Origin: Actinoplanes nipponensis
GTDB taxonomy: Bacteria; Actinomycetota; Actinomycetes; Mycobacteriales; Micromonosporaceae
Reading direction: 5' to 3'
Assembly (NCBI RefSeq): GCF_016862275.1
Contig: NZ_BOMQ01000052.1
Location: forward strand, 62,001 to 126,000
Length of the DNA: 64,000 bases
Positions within the stretch are counted from its first letter, which is position 1, and every line of letters starts with the position of its first letter. Below the pieces are notes generated by a model. That model searched no databases. It saw only the letters and a list, made by a program, of their open reading frames with translations, and was not told the origin of the DNA. The position numbers and the translations under genes were made by a program. Positions 52,742-63,769 of the stretch are shown one piece after another.

Positions 52742-53725
52742 GTGTTCGACACCGCCGAGACGACCGCCGAGAAGTTCACGCAGATGTTCGCTGCGATCCT
52801 TCTCTTCGCCGCGGTCGTGGGCATCATCCTGTTCATCGCGGGGCGCTTCGGCGGCCGCCGCGGTGACAAAATCGTCGCCTATTCCTATCTCGCCCCGACG
52901 CTCATCATGCTGCTCGTCGGGTTGGTCTACCCCGGTATGCGCACCATCTACCAGTCGTTCTTCGACGCGGCGGGTAGCGCCTTCATCGGCCTCGACAACT
53001 ACAAGACGATCTTCACCGACACCGATCAGCTGACCGTGCTGCGCAACACCGTCTTCTGGGTCGTGGTGACGCCGTTCGTGGCCACCGCGGTCGGCCTGCT
53101 CTACGCCATCCTGGTGGACAAGGCCAAGATGGAGTCGTTCGCCAAGGCGCTGATCTTCCTGCCCATGGCGATCTCGTTCGTGGGTGCGTCGATCATCTGG
53201 AAGTTCGTCTACGAGTTCCGCCCGGACCAGGGCAACGTCAAGCAGATCGGCCTGCTCAACCAGGTGCTGGTCTGGCTCGGCGGCAGCCCGCAGCAGTGGC
53301 TGGTGGACTCGCCGCTGAACACCTTCCTGCTAATCGTGGTCATGATCTGGATCCAGGCCGGCTTCGCGATGACCGTGCTGTCCGCGGCGATCAAGGCCAT
53401 CCCGGACGACATCATCGAGGCCGCGCGGCTCGACGGCGTCACGCCGTGGGGCATGTTCCGCTTCGTGACCCTGCCGGCCATCCGCCCGGCGGTGGTGGTC
53501 GTGCTGACCACCATCGGCATCGGCACGCTGAAGGTCTTCGACATCGTGCGCACCATGACCGGCGGTCAGTTCAACACCAGCGTCATCGCCAACGAGTTCT
53601 ACAGCCAGAGCTTCCGCAGCGACAACCAGGGCCTCGGCTCCGCGCTCGCGGTGCTGCTGTTCGTGCTGGTCATCCCGATCGTCGCCTACAACATCCGGCA
53701 GATCCGCAGTTCGGAGGCGCTATGA
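52742..53725 (+). CDS. Sugar ABC transporter permease (AglF/MalF-like)
   Basis: A 327-residue permease. GTG 52742 follows AGGAGG (10 bases) and avoids starting inside the upstream hairpin. Six to seven helices; the EAA loop is DDIIEAARLDGVTPWGMFRF. Starts VFDTAETTAEKFTQMF and ends QIRSSEAL. It forms the channel with the next gene's product. The stop overlaps the next start by 4 bp. No ATPase gene follows, so a shared ATPase of the MsiK type must energise it. Confidence 0.92.
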   Translation: MFDTAETTAEKFTQMFAAILLFAAVVGIILFIAGRFGGRRGDKIVAYSYLAPTLIMLLVGLVYPGMRTIYQSFFDAAGSAFIGLDNYKTIFTDTDQLTVLRNTVFWVVVTPFVATAVGLLYAILVDKAKMESFAKALIFLPMAISFVGASIIWKFVYEFRPDQGNVKQIGLLNQVLVWLGGSPQQWLVDSPLNTFLLIVVMIWIQAGFAMTVLSAAIKAIPDDIIEAARLDGVTPWGMFRFVTLPAIRPAVVVVLTTIGIGTLKVFDIVRTMTGGQFNTSVIANEFYSQSFRSDNQGLGSALAVLLFVLVIPIVAYNIRQIRSSEAL

Positions 53726-54636
53726 CGACCGTGACCCCGGTGACCACCACACCCGCGCTGGTGGCCGACCAGCCGTCGGCGGCCGCGGTCGCCAAGAAGA
53801 AGCTGACCTCGCCCTGGGCCTCGCTCGCGGCGATCGTCATCGCGGTGCTCTGGACGCTGCCGACGTTCGGATTGCTGGTGTCGTCGTTCCGCCCCGAACG
53901 GGCGATCAAGACGACGGGCTGGTGGACGTTCTTCACCGACCCGACGGTGACGCTGGACAACTACAAGACGGTGCTGGACTCGGAGAACGGCGCCGGTCTG
54001 GGCTCGTTCTTCGTGAACTCGCTGGTGATCACCATCCCCTCGGTGATCATCCCGATGAGCCTGGCCTGCCTGGCGGCGTACGCGTTCGCCTGGATCAAGT
54101 TCCCCGGCCGCAACGTCCTGTTCCTGGCCATCTTCGCCCTGCAGATCGTGCCGCTGCAGGTGACCCTGATCCCGCTGCTCACGCTCTACGTGGACGCGGG
54201 GCTGGCCAACACGTTCTGGACCATCTGGATCTCGCACTCGATCTTCGGGCTGCCGCTGGCCATCTACCTGCTGCACAACTTCATGCGGGAGATCCCGGCC
54301 ACCCTGCTCGAGGCGGCCCGGGTGGACGGGGCCGGACACGTGTCGATCTTCTTCCGGGTGCTGTTGCCGCTGCTGCGGCCGGCCCTGGCCGCGTTCGGCA
54401 TCTTCCAGTTCCTCTGGGTGTGGAACGACCTGCTGGTCGCGCTGACCTTCGCGGGCGGCGGCGGCGCCGTCGCCCCGATCACCGTGGCGCTGGCCAACCT
54501 CAGCGGCACCCGGGGCACGGCCTGGCACCTGCTCTCCGCGGGCGCCTTCGTGTCGATCCTGGTCCCGGTGACGATCTTCCTGCTGCTCCAGCGGTACTTC
54601 GTCCGCGGCCTGCTCGCGGGCAGCGTCAAGGGCTGA
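53722..54636 (+). CDS. Sugar ABC transporter permease (AglG/MalG-like)
   Basis: A 304-residue permease with six helices and the EAA motif LLEAARVDGAGHVSIFFRVL. ATG 53722 overlaps the upstream stop (ATGA). The C-terminus LLLQRYFVRGLLAGSVKG is the MalG-type ending. With AglE-like and AglF-like proteins it makes an alpha-glucoside or maltodextrin importer; glycogen phosphorylase encoded 1.2 kb downstream would act on the same kind of glucan. A perfect hairpin follows. Confidence 0.92.
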   Translation: MTTVTPVTTTPALVADQPSAAAVAKKKLTSPWASLAAIVIAVLWTLPTFGLLVSSFRPERAIKTTGWWTFFTDPTVTLDNYKTVLDSENGAGLGSFFVNSLVITIPSVIIPMSLACLAAYAFAWIKFPGRNVLFLAIFALQIVPLQVTLIPLLTLYVDAGLANTFWTIWISHSIFGLPLAIYLLHNFMREIPATLLEAARVDGAGHVSIFFRVLLPLLRPALAAFGIFQFLWVWNDLLVALTFAGGGGAVAPITVALANLSGTRGTAWHLLSAGAFVSILVPVTIFLLLQRYFVRGLLAGSVKG

Positions 54637-54653
54637 CCCGCCCGGCTCGGCGA

Positions 54654-54685
54654 GGGCCCGGTACCGCTGCGGCGGTACCGGGCCC
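54654..54685 (+). terminator. Terminator-like hairpin after the ABC importer operon
   Basis: Perfect 14-bp stem (54654-54667 with 54672-54685), loop TGCG, 17 bases after the stop. Confidence 0.75.
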
Positions 54686-54714
54686 CTGTCGTACCCGGCA
54701 CCTATGGTCGGGCG

Positions 54715-55788
54715 ATGACCGTGCACAGGCTGTCGCGCGCCGACGCCCGCCGGCTGGCCGTACGGGCCCAGCTGCTGGACGCCCGCGCCCCGGGCGGGAT
54801 GGTCGACGTGGTGCGCCGGCTGACCCAGCTGCAGAACGACCCGGCCACCGCCGTCGCGCCCAGCGCCGAGCTGGTGCTGTGGAGCCGGCTGGGCTCGTCG
54901 TGGGCGCCGCGGCAGCTGCGCGACGCCCTCGCCGAGCAGACCCTGCTGGAGCTGCACGGCATGATCCTGCCGCCGGAGGACATCGCGCTGCACCGGGCGG
55001 AGATGGCCGAGTGGCCCGGGCGCCCGCCGCTGCGGGAATGGCAGGAGGACGTGCGGGAGTGGGTGGACGCCAACCGCGGCTGCCGGCTCGACATCCTGCA
55101 CCGGTTGCGCGCGGACGGCCCGCTGACCAGCCGCGAGCTGCCGGACACCTGCGAGATCCCGTGGCGCTCGTCGGGCTGGAACGACAACCGCAACGTCGCC
55201 CGCATGATCGGCTTCCTGGTCCAGCGGGGCGAGGTGGCGGCGGCCGGCCGGCGCGGCCCCGACCGCCTGTGGGACCTGGCCGACCGCGTCTACCCCGACG
55301 AGGTGGTGCCGTACGAGGAGGCGATGCGCATCCGCGACGAGCGCCGGCTGAGCGCCCTGGGCCTCGCCCGCGTCCGCCCGCCGGCGACGCCCGGGGAGCC
55401 GGCCACGGTGGAGGGCCTCAGGGGCCGCTGGCGGGTCGATCCCGCGCAGCTGGACCGGCCGTTCACCGGCCGCACCGCGCTGCTGTCCCCGCTCGACCGC
55501 CTGGTCTTCGACCGCCGCCGGATGACCGAGCTGTTCGAGTACGACTACCAGCTGGAGATGTTCAAGCCGGCCGCCCGGCGCCGCTGGGGCTACTGGGCGC
55601 TGCCGATCCTGCACGGCGACCGGCTGGTGGGCAAGCTCGACGCCGCGGCCGACCGCCGGGCCGGGGTGTTCCGGGTGCACGCCGTCCACGAGGACGTCCC
55701 GTTCACCCGGGCGATGACGGCCGCGGTGCGGCACGAGGTGACCGAGCTGGCCGCCTGGCTCGGCCTCGACCTCGTGCTGCCGCCGTGA
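54715..55788 (+). CDS. Winged-helix protein of the AlkZ/YcaQ DNA glycosylase family
   Basis: A 357-residue HTH_42 protein. RRLTQLQNDPATAVAPSAEL holds the QxQ motif (Gln38, Gln40) seen in the AlkZ branch, while E. coli YcaQ has QxD. LILPPEDIALHRAEMAEW-like sequence near 80, WNDNRNVARMIGFLVQRGEV (winged helix) and LLSPLDRLVFDRRRMTELFEYDYQLEMF complete the fold. Members excise bulky alkylated bases or unhook interstrand crosslinks; some give self-resistance to a DNA-alkylating product. Nothing nearby makes such a product, so housekeeping repair is likely. Confidence 0.82.
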   Translation: MTVHRLSRADARRLAVRAQLLDARAPGGMVDVVRRLTQLQNDPATAVAPSAELVLWSRLGSSWAPRQLRDALAEQTLLELHGMILPPEDIALHRAEMAEWPGRPPLREWQEDVREWVDANRGCRLDILHRLRADGPLTSRELPDTCEIPWRSSGWNDNRNVARMIGFLVQRGEVAAAGRRGPDRLWDLADRVYPDEVVPYEEAMRIRDERRLSALGLARVRPPATPGEPATVEGLRGRWRVDPAQLDRPFTGRTALLSPLDRLVFDRRRMTELFEYDYQLEMFKPAARRRWGYWALPILHGDRLVGKLDAAADRRAGVFRVHAVHEDVPFTRAMTAAVRHEVTELAAWLGLDLVLPP

Positions 55789-55807
55789 CCGTCCGCCGCG
55801 GGTGGGC

Positions 55808-58234
<2,427 letters not shown>

Positions 58235-58304
58235 GGCTGTGGTCCCTCCCGACGGTGGTCCGTCCCTCGACGGTCTCACGGGGAGTATCTCCGATCGGCG
58301 GAAA

Positions 58305-58333
58305 CGCCCCGCTCCGCGGTGCGGAACGGGGCG
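58305..58333 (-). terminator. Hairpin after the DUF5666 gene
   Basis: Arms 58305-58317 and 58321-58333 pair over 13 bases with one mismatch and a three-base loop. On the minus strand it follows the DUF5666 stop by 34 bases and precedes glgP. Confidence 0.55.
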
Positions 58334-58366
58334 ATTCACGGCTTTAGCCGACAATCGGCGGGCGGA

Positions 58367-58978
58367 TCAGACCTCCGGGTTCACCGTGGGCTCGGCGGTG
58401 GGCTCGGCGGTGGGCTCGGCGGTGGGCTCGTCGCTGGGGTCGTCGCTGGGGTCCTCGGCCGGCTCGGTGCTGCTGCTCGGCGTGGGCTCGACCGACGGGG
58501 TGGGCTCGACGGACGGCGTGGGGGTGGGCTCGACGCTGGGGGCCGGGCTGGGCGTGACCGCGGGGCGCTTCTGCGAGACCTCGACGCCCTTGGCCGTGTA
58601 GACGCCCGCGCTGCGGGTGCCGGTGACGGTGATCCGCGCGCCGACGGTGACGGCCTGCAGGGTGGCCCGCTTGCCGTTGACCCGGAGGCGCACGGCGCCC
58701 GGCACGGTGACGGTGACCGTCTGCCTGCGGACGTCCTTGGTGCCGCCCGTGGCGAGCAGCGTCACGGTGCCGGCGGCGGGGTCCACGGCGGTGACCTTGC
58801 CGGTCGCGGCGAACGGCGTCCGGACCGCCTTCTTGGTCTTGGCCGGCTTCGGGGTGGCCTTCTGGACGGTGCCCGGCTTGGCGGCCGGCTGGGCGTAGGC
58901 GACCGCGGCGGTGGAGACGGCGGGAACGACGATCCCGGCGGTCATGAGGGCGGCGACAACGGTACGACGCAGACGCAT
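58367..58978 (-). CDS. Secreted DUF5666-like protein with Pro/Glu/Asp repeat tail
   Basis: A 203-residue exported protein. Signal peptide 1-30 (RLRRTVVAALMTAGIVVPAV, cleavage near AYAQP). Residues 55-132 resemble a DUF5666 OB-fold domain (FAATGKVTAVDPAAGTVTLL, RLRVNGKRATLQAVTVGARI). Residues 140-203 are low-complexity repeats: PTPSVE, then DPSD, then PTAE. The PTAE part is encoded by a 12-bp tandem repeat (58386-58433, about four units), so its length may vary between strains. The acidic tail may bind wall or calcium; function is unknown. Confidence 0.7.
   Translation of the reverse strand: MRLRRTVVAALMTAGIVVPAVSTAAVAYAQPAAKPGTVQKATPKPAKTKKAVRTPFAATGKVTAVDPAAGTVTLLATGGTKDVRRQTVTVTVPGAVRLRVNGKRATLQAVTVGARITVTGTRSAGVYTAKGVEVSQKRPAVTPSPAPSVEPTPTPSVEPTPSVEPTPSSSTEPAEDPSDDPSDEPTAEPTAEPTAEPTVNPEV
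58386..58433 (-). repeat. 12-bp tandem repeat encoding PTAE units
   Basis: GTGGGCTCGGCG (plus-strand reading) occurs three times in a row and a fourth time with one change, inside the C-terminal coding region of the DUF5666-like gene. Confidence 0.8.
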
Positions 58979-59086
58979 CGGGAGATCTCCTTGTTCGGGG
59001 GCGTGATGTCATCGTCGGCGCGGCGGGGTGCGAACAGGGGCGCGGGCCGGTTGCGGGCCGGTTGCGGGCGCCCTCCCGCCGGCGGG

Positions 59087-61003
59087 TCAGGGCCGACCGG
59101 CGACCGGCAGCGTGACCGTGAAGGTGCTGCCCGCGCCGAGCCGCGACTCGACGGTGACCGTGCCGCCGTGCTCGGCCAGGATGGCGCGCACGATGGCCAG
59201 GCCCAGGCCGGTACCCTGCACCGCCTGGTCCATCGCGTTGGCCGCCCGGTGGAACGGCGTGAACAGCCCGGCCAGGTCGGCCTCCGGGATGCCGATGCCG
59301 GTGTCGGTCACGGTCAGCACCGCCGTGCCGCCGGTCCCGCGCAGCCGGTAGGTGATCGCCCCGCCGGCCTCGGTGAACTTCACGGCGTTGCCCAGCAGGT
59401 TGCGCAGGGCCCGGTCGAGCTGCCGGGCGTCGCCGTCGACGAAGACCTGGTCCGCCCGGCCGGTCAGGGTGAGCCCCCGGCCGCGCGCGACCGGCTCGAA
59501 CTCGGCGTGCAGCGCGGCGGTCACCGCGGCCAGGTCCACCCGCGTCGCGGTCGCGCCGACCGCGTCGTTCGCCCGGTTCAGCACCAGCAGGTCGGCGATC
59601 GTCTCGTGCAGCCGGTGCGCGTTGCGCAGGATCGCGGTGACGCCGCGCCGCTGGGTCGGGGACAGCTCGCCGCCGTCGCCGTCGGCGAGCATCTCGGTGT
59701 AGCCCAGGATGCTGGTCAGCGGGGTCCGCAGCTCGTGGGTCACGGTGGCCACGAAGGCGTCCTTGCGCTCGTCGAGACCCCGCAGTTCGGTGATCAGCCG
59801 GACCTGGCGGTGGTGCAGGTGCTGCTGGCGGACGGTGTGGTCGATCTCGCGGGCCACGGTGGCGAGCAGCCGGCGCTCGTCGGCGGTCCAGTCCGGCGGG
59901 TCCCGGCGGACGACCTGGACGAGCCCCGGCGGGCAGTCGGCATCGCCGCCGATCGGCACCGCCACACCCCCGGGCACGTCCGGCACGTCCAGCACCGTTC
60001 CGGGTGGCGCGGCCAGCACGGCGCGCACGTTCTCCGCCGGCAGCGGCGGCGCGTCCCGCGGCCAGCGCACGTCGGCCTCCTCGGCGCCGCCGATGGCGAC
60101 CCGGCTGTGCACCGCGTCCGCCCCCAGCGCGGCGCCCAGGAGCGCGGCCACGCGGCGGGTGGCCGCGGCGGGATCGGCCTCCTCCCGCAGCGCGACCACG
60201 ACCGCCTGGCGCAGCTCGGTACGGGCGACCCGGGCCGCGTCCTCGGCCAGCAGTCGCTGCGTCTCGGCCGCGAGGTGGTTGAGGGTGCCCATGACCGCGC
60301 GCATCTCCCGCGGCCCGGCCGGCACCACCCGCGCGGAGAGCTCCCCCGCGGCCAGCCGCTGCAGGGTCGTCCGGAGCTGCTCCAGCGGGGCCAGCAGCAG
60401 GCGGCGCGCGATCGTGGCGAGCAGCAGGGTCACCCCCAGGACCGCGATGGCCAGCAGCGCGAACAGCAGCTGGGCCAGCCGCGCCGAGCGCCGGTCGGCC
60501 GCGGCGACCCGGTGCTGGTCGGCCACCAGCGCCGTGTCGACCGCGGCGTTGGCCGCGCGCAGCTCGTCGAACAGCTGCTTGCCCCGGGTCGTCTGGGTGA
60601 ACCCGGGGTCGGCGACGCCGGCGTTGACCACCGGGTACGCGAAGGCGTAGAGCCAGCGCGACGCGGCGGTGCGCTCGGCGGTCAGCAACCGCAGCGCGGC
60701 CGGATCGGTGGTCCGGGCGGCCACCTCGTCGAACGCCCGGAACGCGCCGATCCGCCCCGCGTCGTAGGGCTCCAGGAACCGCTGGTCGCCGGTGAGCTGG
60801 AAGCCGCGCACCCCGGTCTCGGCGTCGGTCATGTTCTGCAGCACGGCGTTGTTGGCGTCCCGGGCCGCCTCGACCCGGGCCACCCGCTGCTCGTGGCGGC
60901 CCTGGAGCCGGTCGGCCACCAGGAACTGGGTCACCACGACGCCGACGAACAGCACCAGGACCGCGAGCACGCCCGCGTCCACCCGGGCCCGGACCGACAG
61001 CAC
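59087..61003 (-). CDS. CHASE3-HAMP-GAF sensor histidine kinase
   Basis: A 638-residue membrane kinase. GTG 61003 starts one base after the stop of the upstream kinase. TM1 (about 10-30), an extracytoplasmic CHASE3 domain (NNAVLQNMTDAETGVRGFQL), TM2 (LLFALLAIAVLGVTLLLAT), HAMP, a GAF domain (about 265-400), then HisKA (VATVTHELRTPLTSILGYTE) and HATPase_c (NLLGNAVKFTEAGG, DTGIGIP, GTGLGLAIV). It phosphorylates an unidentified regulator. No response regulator is adjacent. Confidence 0.92.
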   Translation of the reverse strand: MLSVRARVDAGVLAVLVLFVGVVVTQFLVADRLQGRHEQRVARVEAARDANNAVLQNMTDAETGVRGFQLTGDQRFLEPYDAGRIGAFRAFDEVAARTTDPAALRLLTAERTAASRWLYAFAYPVVNAGVADPGFTQTTRGKQLFDELRAANAAVDTALVADQHRVAAADRRSARLAQLLFALLAIAVLGVTLLLATIARRLLLAPLEQLRTTLQRLAAGELSARVVPAGPREMRAVMGTLNHLAAETQRLLAEDAARVARTELRQAVVVALREEADPAAATRRVAALLGAALGADAVHSRVAIGGAEEADVRWPRDAPPLPAENVRAVLAAPPGTVLDVPDVPGGVAVPIGGDADCPPGLVQVVRRDPPDWTADERRLLATVAREIDHTVRQQHLHHRQVRLITELRGLDERKDAFVATVTHELRTPLTSILGYTEMLADGDGGELSPTQRRGVTAILRNAHRLHETIADLLVLNRANDAVGATATRVDLAAVTAALHAEFEPVARGRGLTLTGRADQVFVDGDARQLDRALRNLLGNAVKFTEAGGAITYRLRGTGGTAVLTVTDTGIGIPEADLAGLFTPFHRAANAMDQAVQGTGLGLAIVRAILAEHGGTVTVESRLGAGSTFTVTLPVAGRP

Positions 61004-61004
61004 G

Positions 61005-62615
61005 TCAGGCGCCGGGCAGGGAGAAGGAGACCGCGGTGCCGCCGCCGGGCGCGTCGTCGATCCAGATCCGGCCGCCGTGCCGCGCGACGATCCGCTGGCA
61101 GGTCGACAGCCCGACACCGTGCCCGGCCTGGGCGCCCGGCTCGACCCGGGCGAACATCTCGAAGACCCGTCGGCGCTGGTCGGCGGGGATGCCGATGCCG
61201 TTGTCGCTGATCGTGACGATCCACTGCCCGGGCTGCCGGTGGGCGGCCACCTCGACGCGGCACGCCCGGGCCGGGTCGCGGTACTTGAGCGCGTTGCCGA
61301 TGAGGTTCTGCAGCAGCTGGCGCAGCAGGGTGGGGTCGCAGACCAGTGTGGCGTGCGGCGGGGCGAGGTGGACGGTGGCGCCGCTCGCGCGGATCCGGTC
61401 GTGCAGGTCGGTCAGCACCTGGTCGACGACCTCACCGAGGTCGGCGTCCTCGCGCCGGCACGGGCCGCTGCCCGCGCGGGCGTACGTGAGCAGCGCGTCG
61501 ATCAGCGCCTGCATCCGCGCGACGGCCTGCAGCGTGGTGCCGATCCACGTGCGGGCCCGCTCGTCCAGCGCCGGGGCGTCCTGCTCGCCGAGCAGTTCGA
61601 GGTAGCCGCTGACCACGCTCAGCGGCGCGGCCAGGTCGTGGCTGACCACGGCGGCGAACTGCTCCAGCTCGGTGTTGGAGCGCAGCAGCTCGGCGTGGGC
61701 CAGCTCCACCGCGCGCCGCTGCGCGCGGTCGGACGTGACGTCGCTCATCGCCACCACGGCGCCCAGTGGCGTGCCGTCGGCGGCGGTGAGGGCGCGGCCA
61801 CCCGCGACGACGTGCCGCGGGTCCCGGCCCTCCGGGCGGAGGATCATTTCGACGTCGTGCACCGCCCCGTCGTGCAGCGCGCGCAGCAGCGGCACCTCCC
61901 GGCTCGGCAGCGGGGTGACGCCGTCGGTACGGAAGAGCCGGTAGCGCACGGCGAAGTCGCGGGGTTCGATCGACGGGTCGGCGTCGAGGCCGTGCCACTC
62001 GCGGGCGGTGCGGTTGAAGACGGTGAGGCGCCCGGACCGGTCGGCGGCGACGACCGCGACGTCGATGGTGTCCAGCACGGTGTCGGTGAACCGCTGGCGG
62101 GCCTCGGCCTCGGCGGCCAGCTCGGCGTTGATCCGGCTCTGCCGGCGGCGCTCGAACAGCGCGAGGACCACCCCGGCCAGGTCCTTGAGCCGGGCGATCT
62201 GCTCGGCGGTGAGGTCCCGCGGCGCCGAGTCGAAGACGCACAGCGTGCCCAGGGCGTGGCCCTGGGGGGTGACCAGCGGCGCGGAGGCGTAGAAGCGGAC
62301 GCCGGCCAGCACGCCGGTGACCCAGGGGTTGTCCCGGTAGGTGGGGTCGGCGCTGGCGTCGCGGACGTACACGAACTCGCCGTCGAGGAACCGGACGGCG
62401 CACATCGAGTCGGCCCGCGCGGAGTCGCCGCCGGCGAAGCCCGCGGTGGTGAGCTGGCACTGCCGGTGCTCGTCGATGAGGTTGAGCGTCGCGGTGGGCA
62501 CGCCGGCCACCATCGCGGCGACCCGGACCACGGCCTGCAGCTCGTCGCCGGCCGGAGCGTCGAGCACGCGGTACTCGTGCAGCGCGGCCAGGCGCTGCCG
62601 CTCGTCTCGACTCAC
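61005..62615 (-). CDS. GAF-PAS sensor histidine kinase
   Basis: A 536-residue cytoplasmic kinase. GTG 62615 follows GAAGGGGA. An N-terminal GAF domain (DELQAVVRVAAMVAGVPTA, GTLCVFDSAPRDLT) and a PAS domain (TVLDTIDVAVVAADRSGRLT, then EWHGLD) precede HisKA with the H-box FAAVVSHDLAAPLSVVSGYL and HATPase_c (NLIGNALKY, DNGIGIPADQ, GHGVGLSTCQRIV), as in phytochrome-like kinases. No membrane segment. It forms an operon with the CHASE3 kinase downstream. Confidence 0.92.
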   Translation of the reverse strand: MSRDERQRLAALHEYRVLDAPAGDELQAVVRVAAMVAGVPTATLNLIDEHRQCQLTTAGFAGGDSARADSMCAVRFLDGEFVYVRDASADPTYRDNPWVTGVLAGVRFYASAPLVTPQGHALGTLCVFDSAPRDLTAEQIARLKDLAGVVLALFERRRQSRINAELAAEAEARQRFTDTVLDTIDVAVVAADRSGRLTVFNRTAREWHGLDADPSIEPRDFAVRYRLFRTDGVTPLPSREVPLLRALHDGAVHDVEMILRPEGRDPRHVVAGGRALTAADGTPLGAVVAMSDVTSDRAQRRAVELAHAELLRSNTELEQFAAVVSHDLAAPLSVVSGYLELLGEQDAPALDERARTWIGTTLQAVARMQALIDALLTYARAGSGPCRREDADLGEVVDQVLTDLHDRIRASGATVHLAPPHATLVCDPTLLRQLLQNLIGNALKYRDPARACRVEVAAHRQPGQWIVTISDNGIGIPADQRRRVFEMFARVEPGAQAGHGVGLSTCQRIVARHGGRIWIDDAPGGGTAVSFSLPGA

Positions 62616-62729
62616 CGCCGGTCCCCTTCGCACGCGACACCCCCCGTGAGCTACTTCGGCAGCCCGGGCCAGGAGATGAACCCGGGTGCCCGCACGCACG
62701 GTGCACGATCCTGGAAGCTTCCTGAACGT

Positions 62730-62747
62730 TGTTACCGATCCGTAACA
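62730..62747. promoter_or_regulatory. Inverted repeat TGTTAC-N6-GTAACA
   Basis: Perfect 6-bp arms with a 6-base spacer, AT-rich for this genome; a candidate binding site for a dimeric regulator of either gene set. Confidence 0.45.
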
Positions 62748-62764
62748 TGATCGCCGTGCGTACG

Positions 62765-62780
62765 TGTGGTGACGATCACA
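62765..62780. promoter_or_regulatory. CRP-like site
   Basis: TGTGGTGACGATCACA matches the CRP pattern TGTGA-N6-TCACA with one change. It lies 272 bases before the DUF6230 start and 150 bases from the kinase start. Confidence 0.45.
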
Positions 62781-63051
62781 CCCCAGTCGCCCGAGCGATG
62801 TGTCCTTAATCGACGCATCTCGTTGGCCTCGGCGGCGACTCTCATCACTCTGGGTAGTCAACCGCGTTTCGGGCGGGTTACTGGCCGGTAGCCAGGGCCC
62901 TTGTCCTGGCCCGCACGGAGGGGCAACATTTCCCGCACGTCAAGACGGACGCATCGACGGGGCTGCATACCGGCGGAGACCAGGAGTCGCCCGCGATGCG
63001 CGCCGGGAGCGGTGCGGACGCAGCTGTTCCCGTTCCCCACAAGGAGGATCC

Positions 63052-63687
63052 GTGAAGGATGCGCAAGGCGATCCGGCCTACGGCCGCACCAACTGGCGCC
63101 GCTTCGCCGTAGCGGTGGCGGTTCCCACCGCGGCCGCCGGTGCCCTGGTCTTCGGGCTGGCCAACGGGGCGTTCGCCGCCTCGTTCGCGGTGTCCGGCCA
63201 GCCGTTCAAGATCTCGGCCGACAAGCTCGACGGCACCGGCTTCGCCCAGTACGGCGGCCAGCTGGAGACCGCCAAGAAGGGCGACCAGGACGTCCCGGTG
63301 GCCATGTCCGGCATCGCCTCGGCGAGCCTCTACAACCTGTGCCAGTCGGTCCGCGCGCCCGGCTCGCCGATCAGCCTGACGATCCGCGCCGGCCGCGACG
63401 AGGACTCCCCGGCCAAGGCGACCAACCTGCTGATCGGCATGACCGAGCTCAGCGGCGACGCCGAGTTCACCGACATCAACATCGGCCAGGACGCGTCGAC
63501 GCTGGGTCAGGGCGGCCCGCAGGCGCACGGCCCGCTGGGCTCGTTCGGCCAGGAGGCCGAGCACGTCGTGATCACGGGACTGCGGCAGACCGCCATCTCC
63601 ACCACGGCCGGCACCTTCACGCTGACCGGGCTCAACCTGAAGATCAACCTCCCCGGCAAGGACGGCAACCCCGCGGAGTGCTTCTGA
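63052..63687 (+). CDS. DUF6230 family exported protein
   Basis: A 211-residue protein; GTG 63052 follows AAGGAGG. The N-terminus (RRFAVAVAVPTAAAGALVFGLANGAFA) is a signal or anchor, then FAVSGQPFKISADKLDGTGF and TGLNLKINLPGKDGNPAECF, the family ending. DUF6230 genes are regularly followed by DUF6114 genes in actinobacteria, as here, and may belong to the cell envelope. The function is unknown. Confidence 0.85.
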   Translation: MKDAQGDPAYGRTNWRRFAVAVAVPTAAAGALVFGLANGAFAASFAVSGQPFKISADKLDGTGFAQYGGQLETAKKGDQDVPVAMSGIASASLYNLCQSVRAPGSPISLTIRAGRDEDSPAKATNLLIGMTELSGDAEFTDINIGQDASTLGQGGPQAHGPLGSFGQEAEHVVITGLRQTAISTTAGTFTLTGLNLKINLPGKDGNPAECF

Positions 63688-63696
63688 CGGAGCACC

Positions 63697-63730
63697 CGAG
63701 GCCCGCGGTGCGCACCGGCCGCGGGCCTCG
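63697..63730 (+). terminator. Hairpin between the DUF6230 and DUF6114 genes
   Basis: Perfect 12-bp stem (63697-63708 with 63719-63730) and a ten-base loop, nine bases after the DUF6230 stop. It may lower downstream transcription. Confidence 0.65.
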
Positions 63731-63769
63731 ACCATGCCGGGGGGAACAGCACGCATTCTGGAGGAGCAC

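Larger units (their letters stand above)
62616..63051. promoter_or_regulatory. Divergent promoter region between the kinases and the DUF6230 gene
   Basis: About 435 bases with two palindromic sites (listed separately). No coding frame is supported. SD AAGGAGG at 63041 precedes the DUF6230 gene. Confidence 0.5.
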
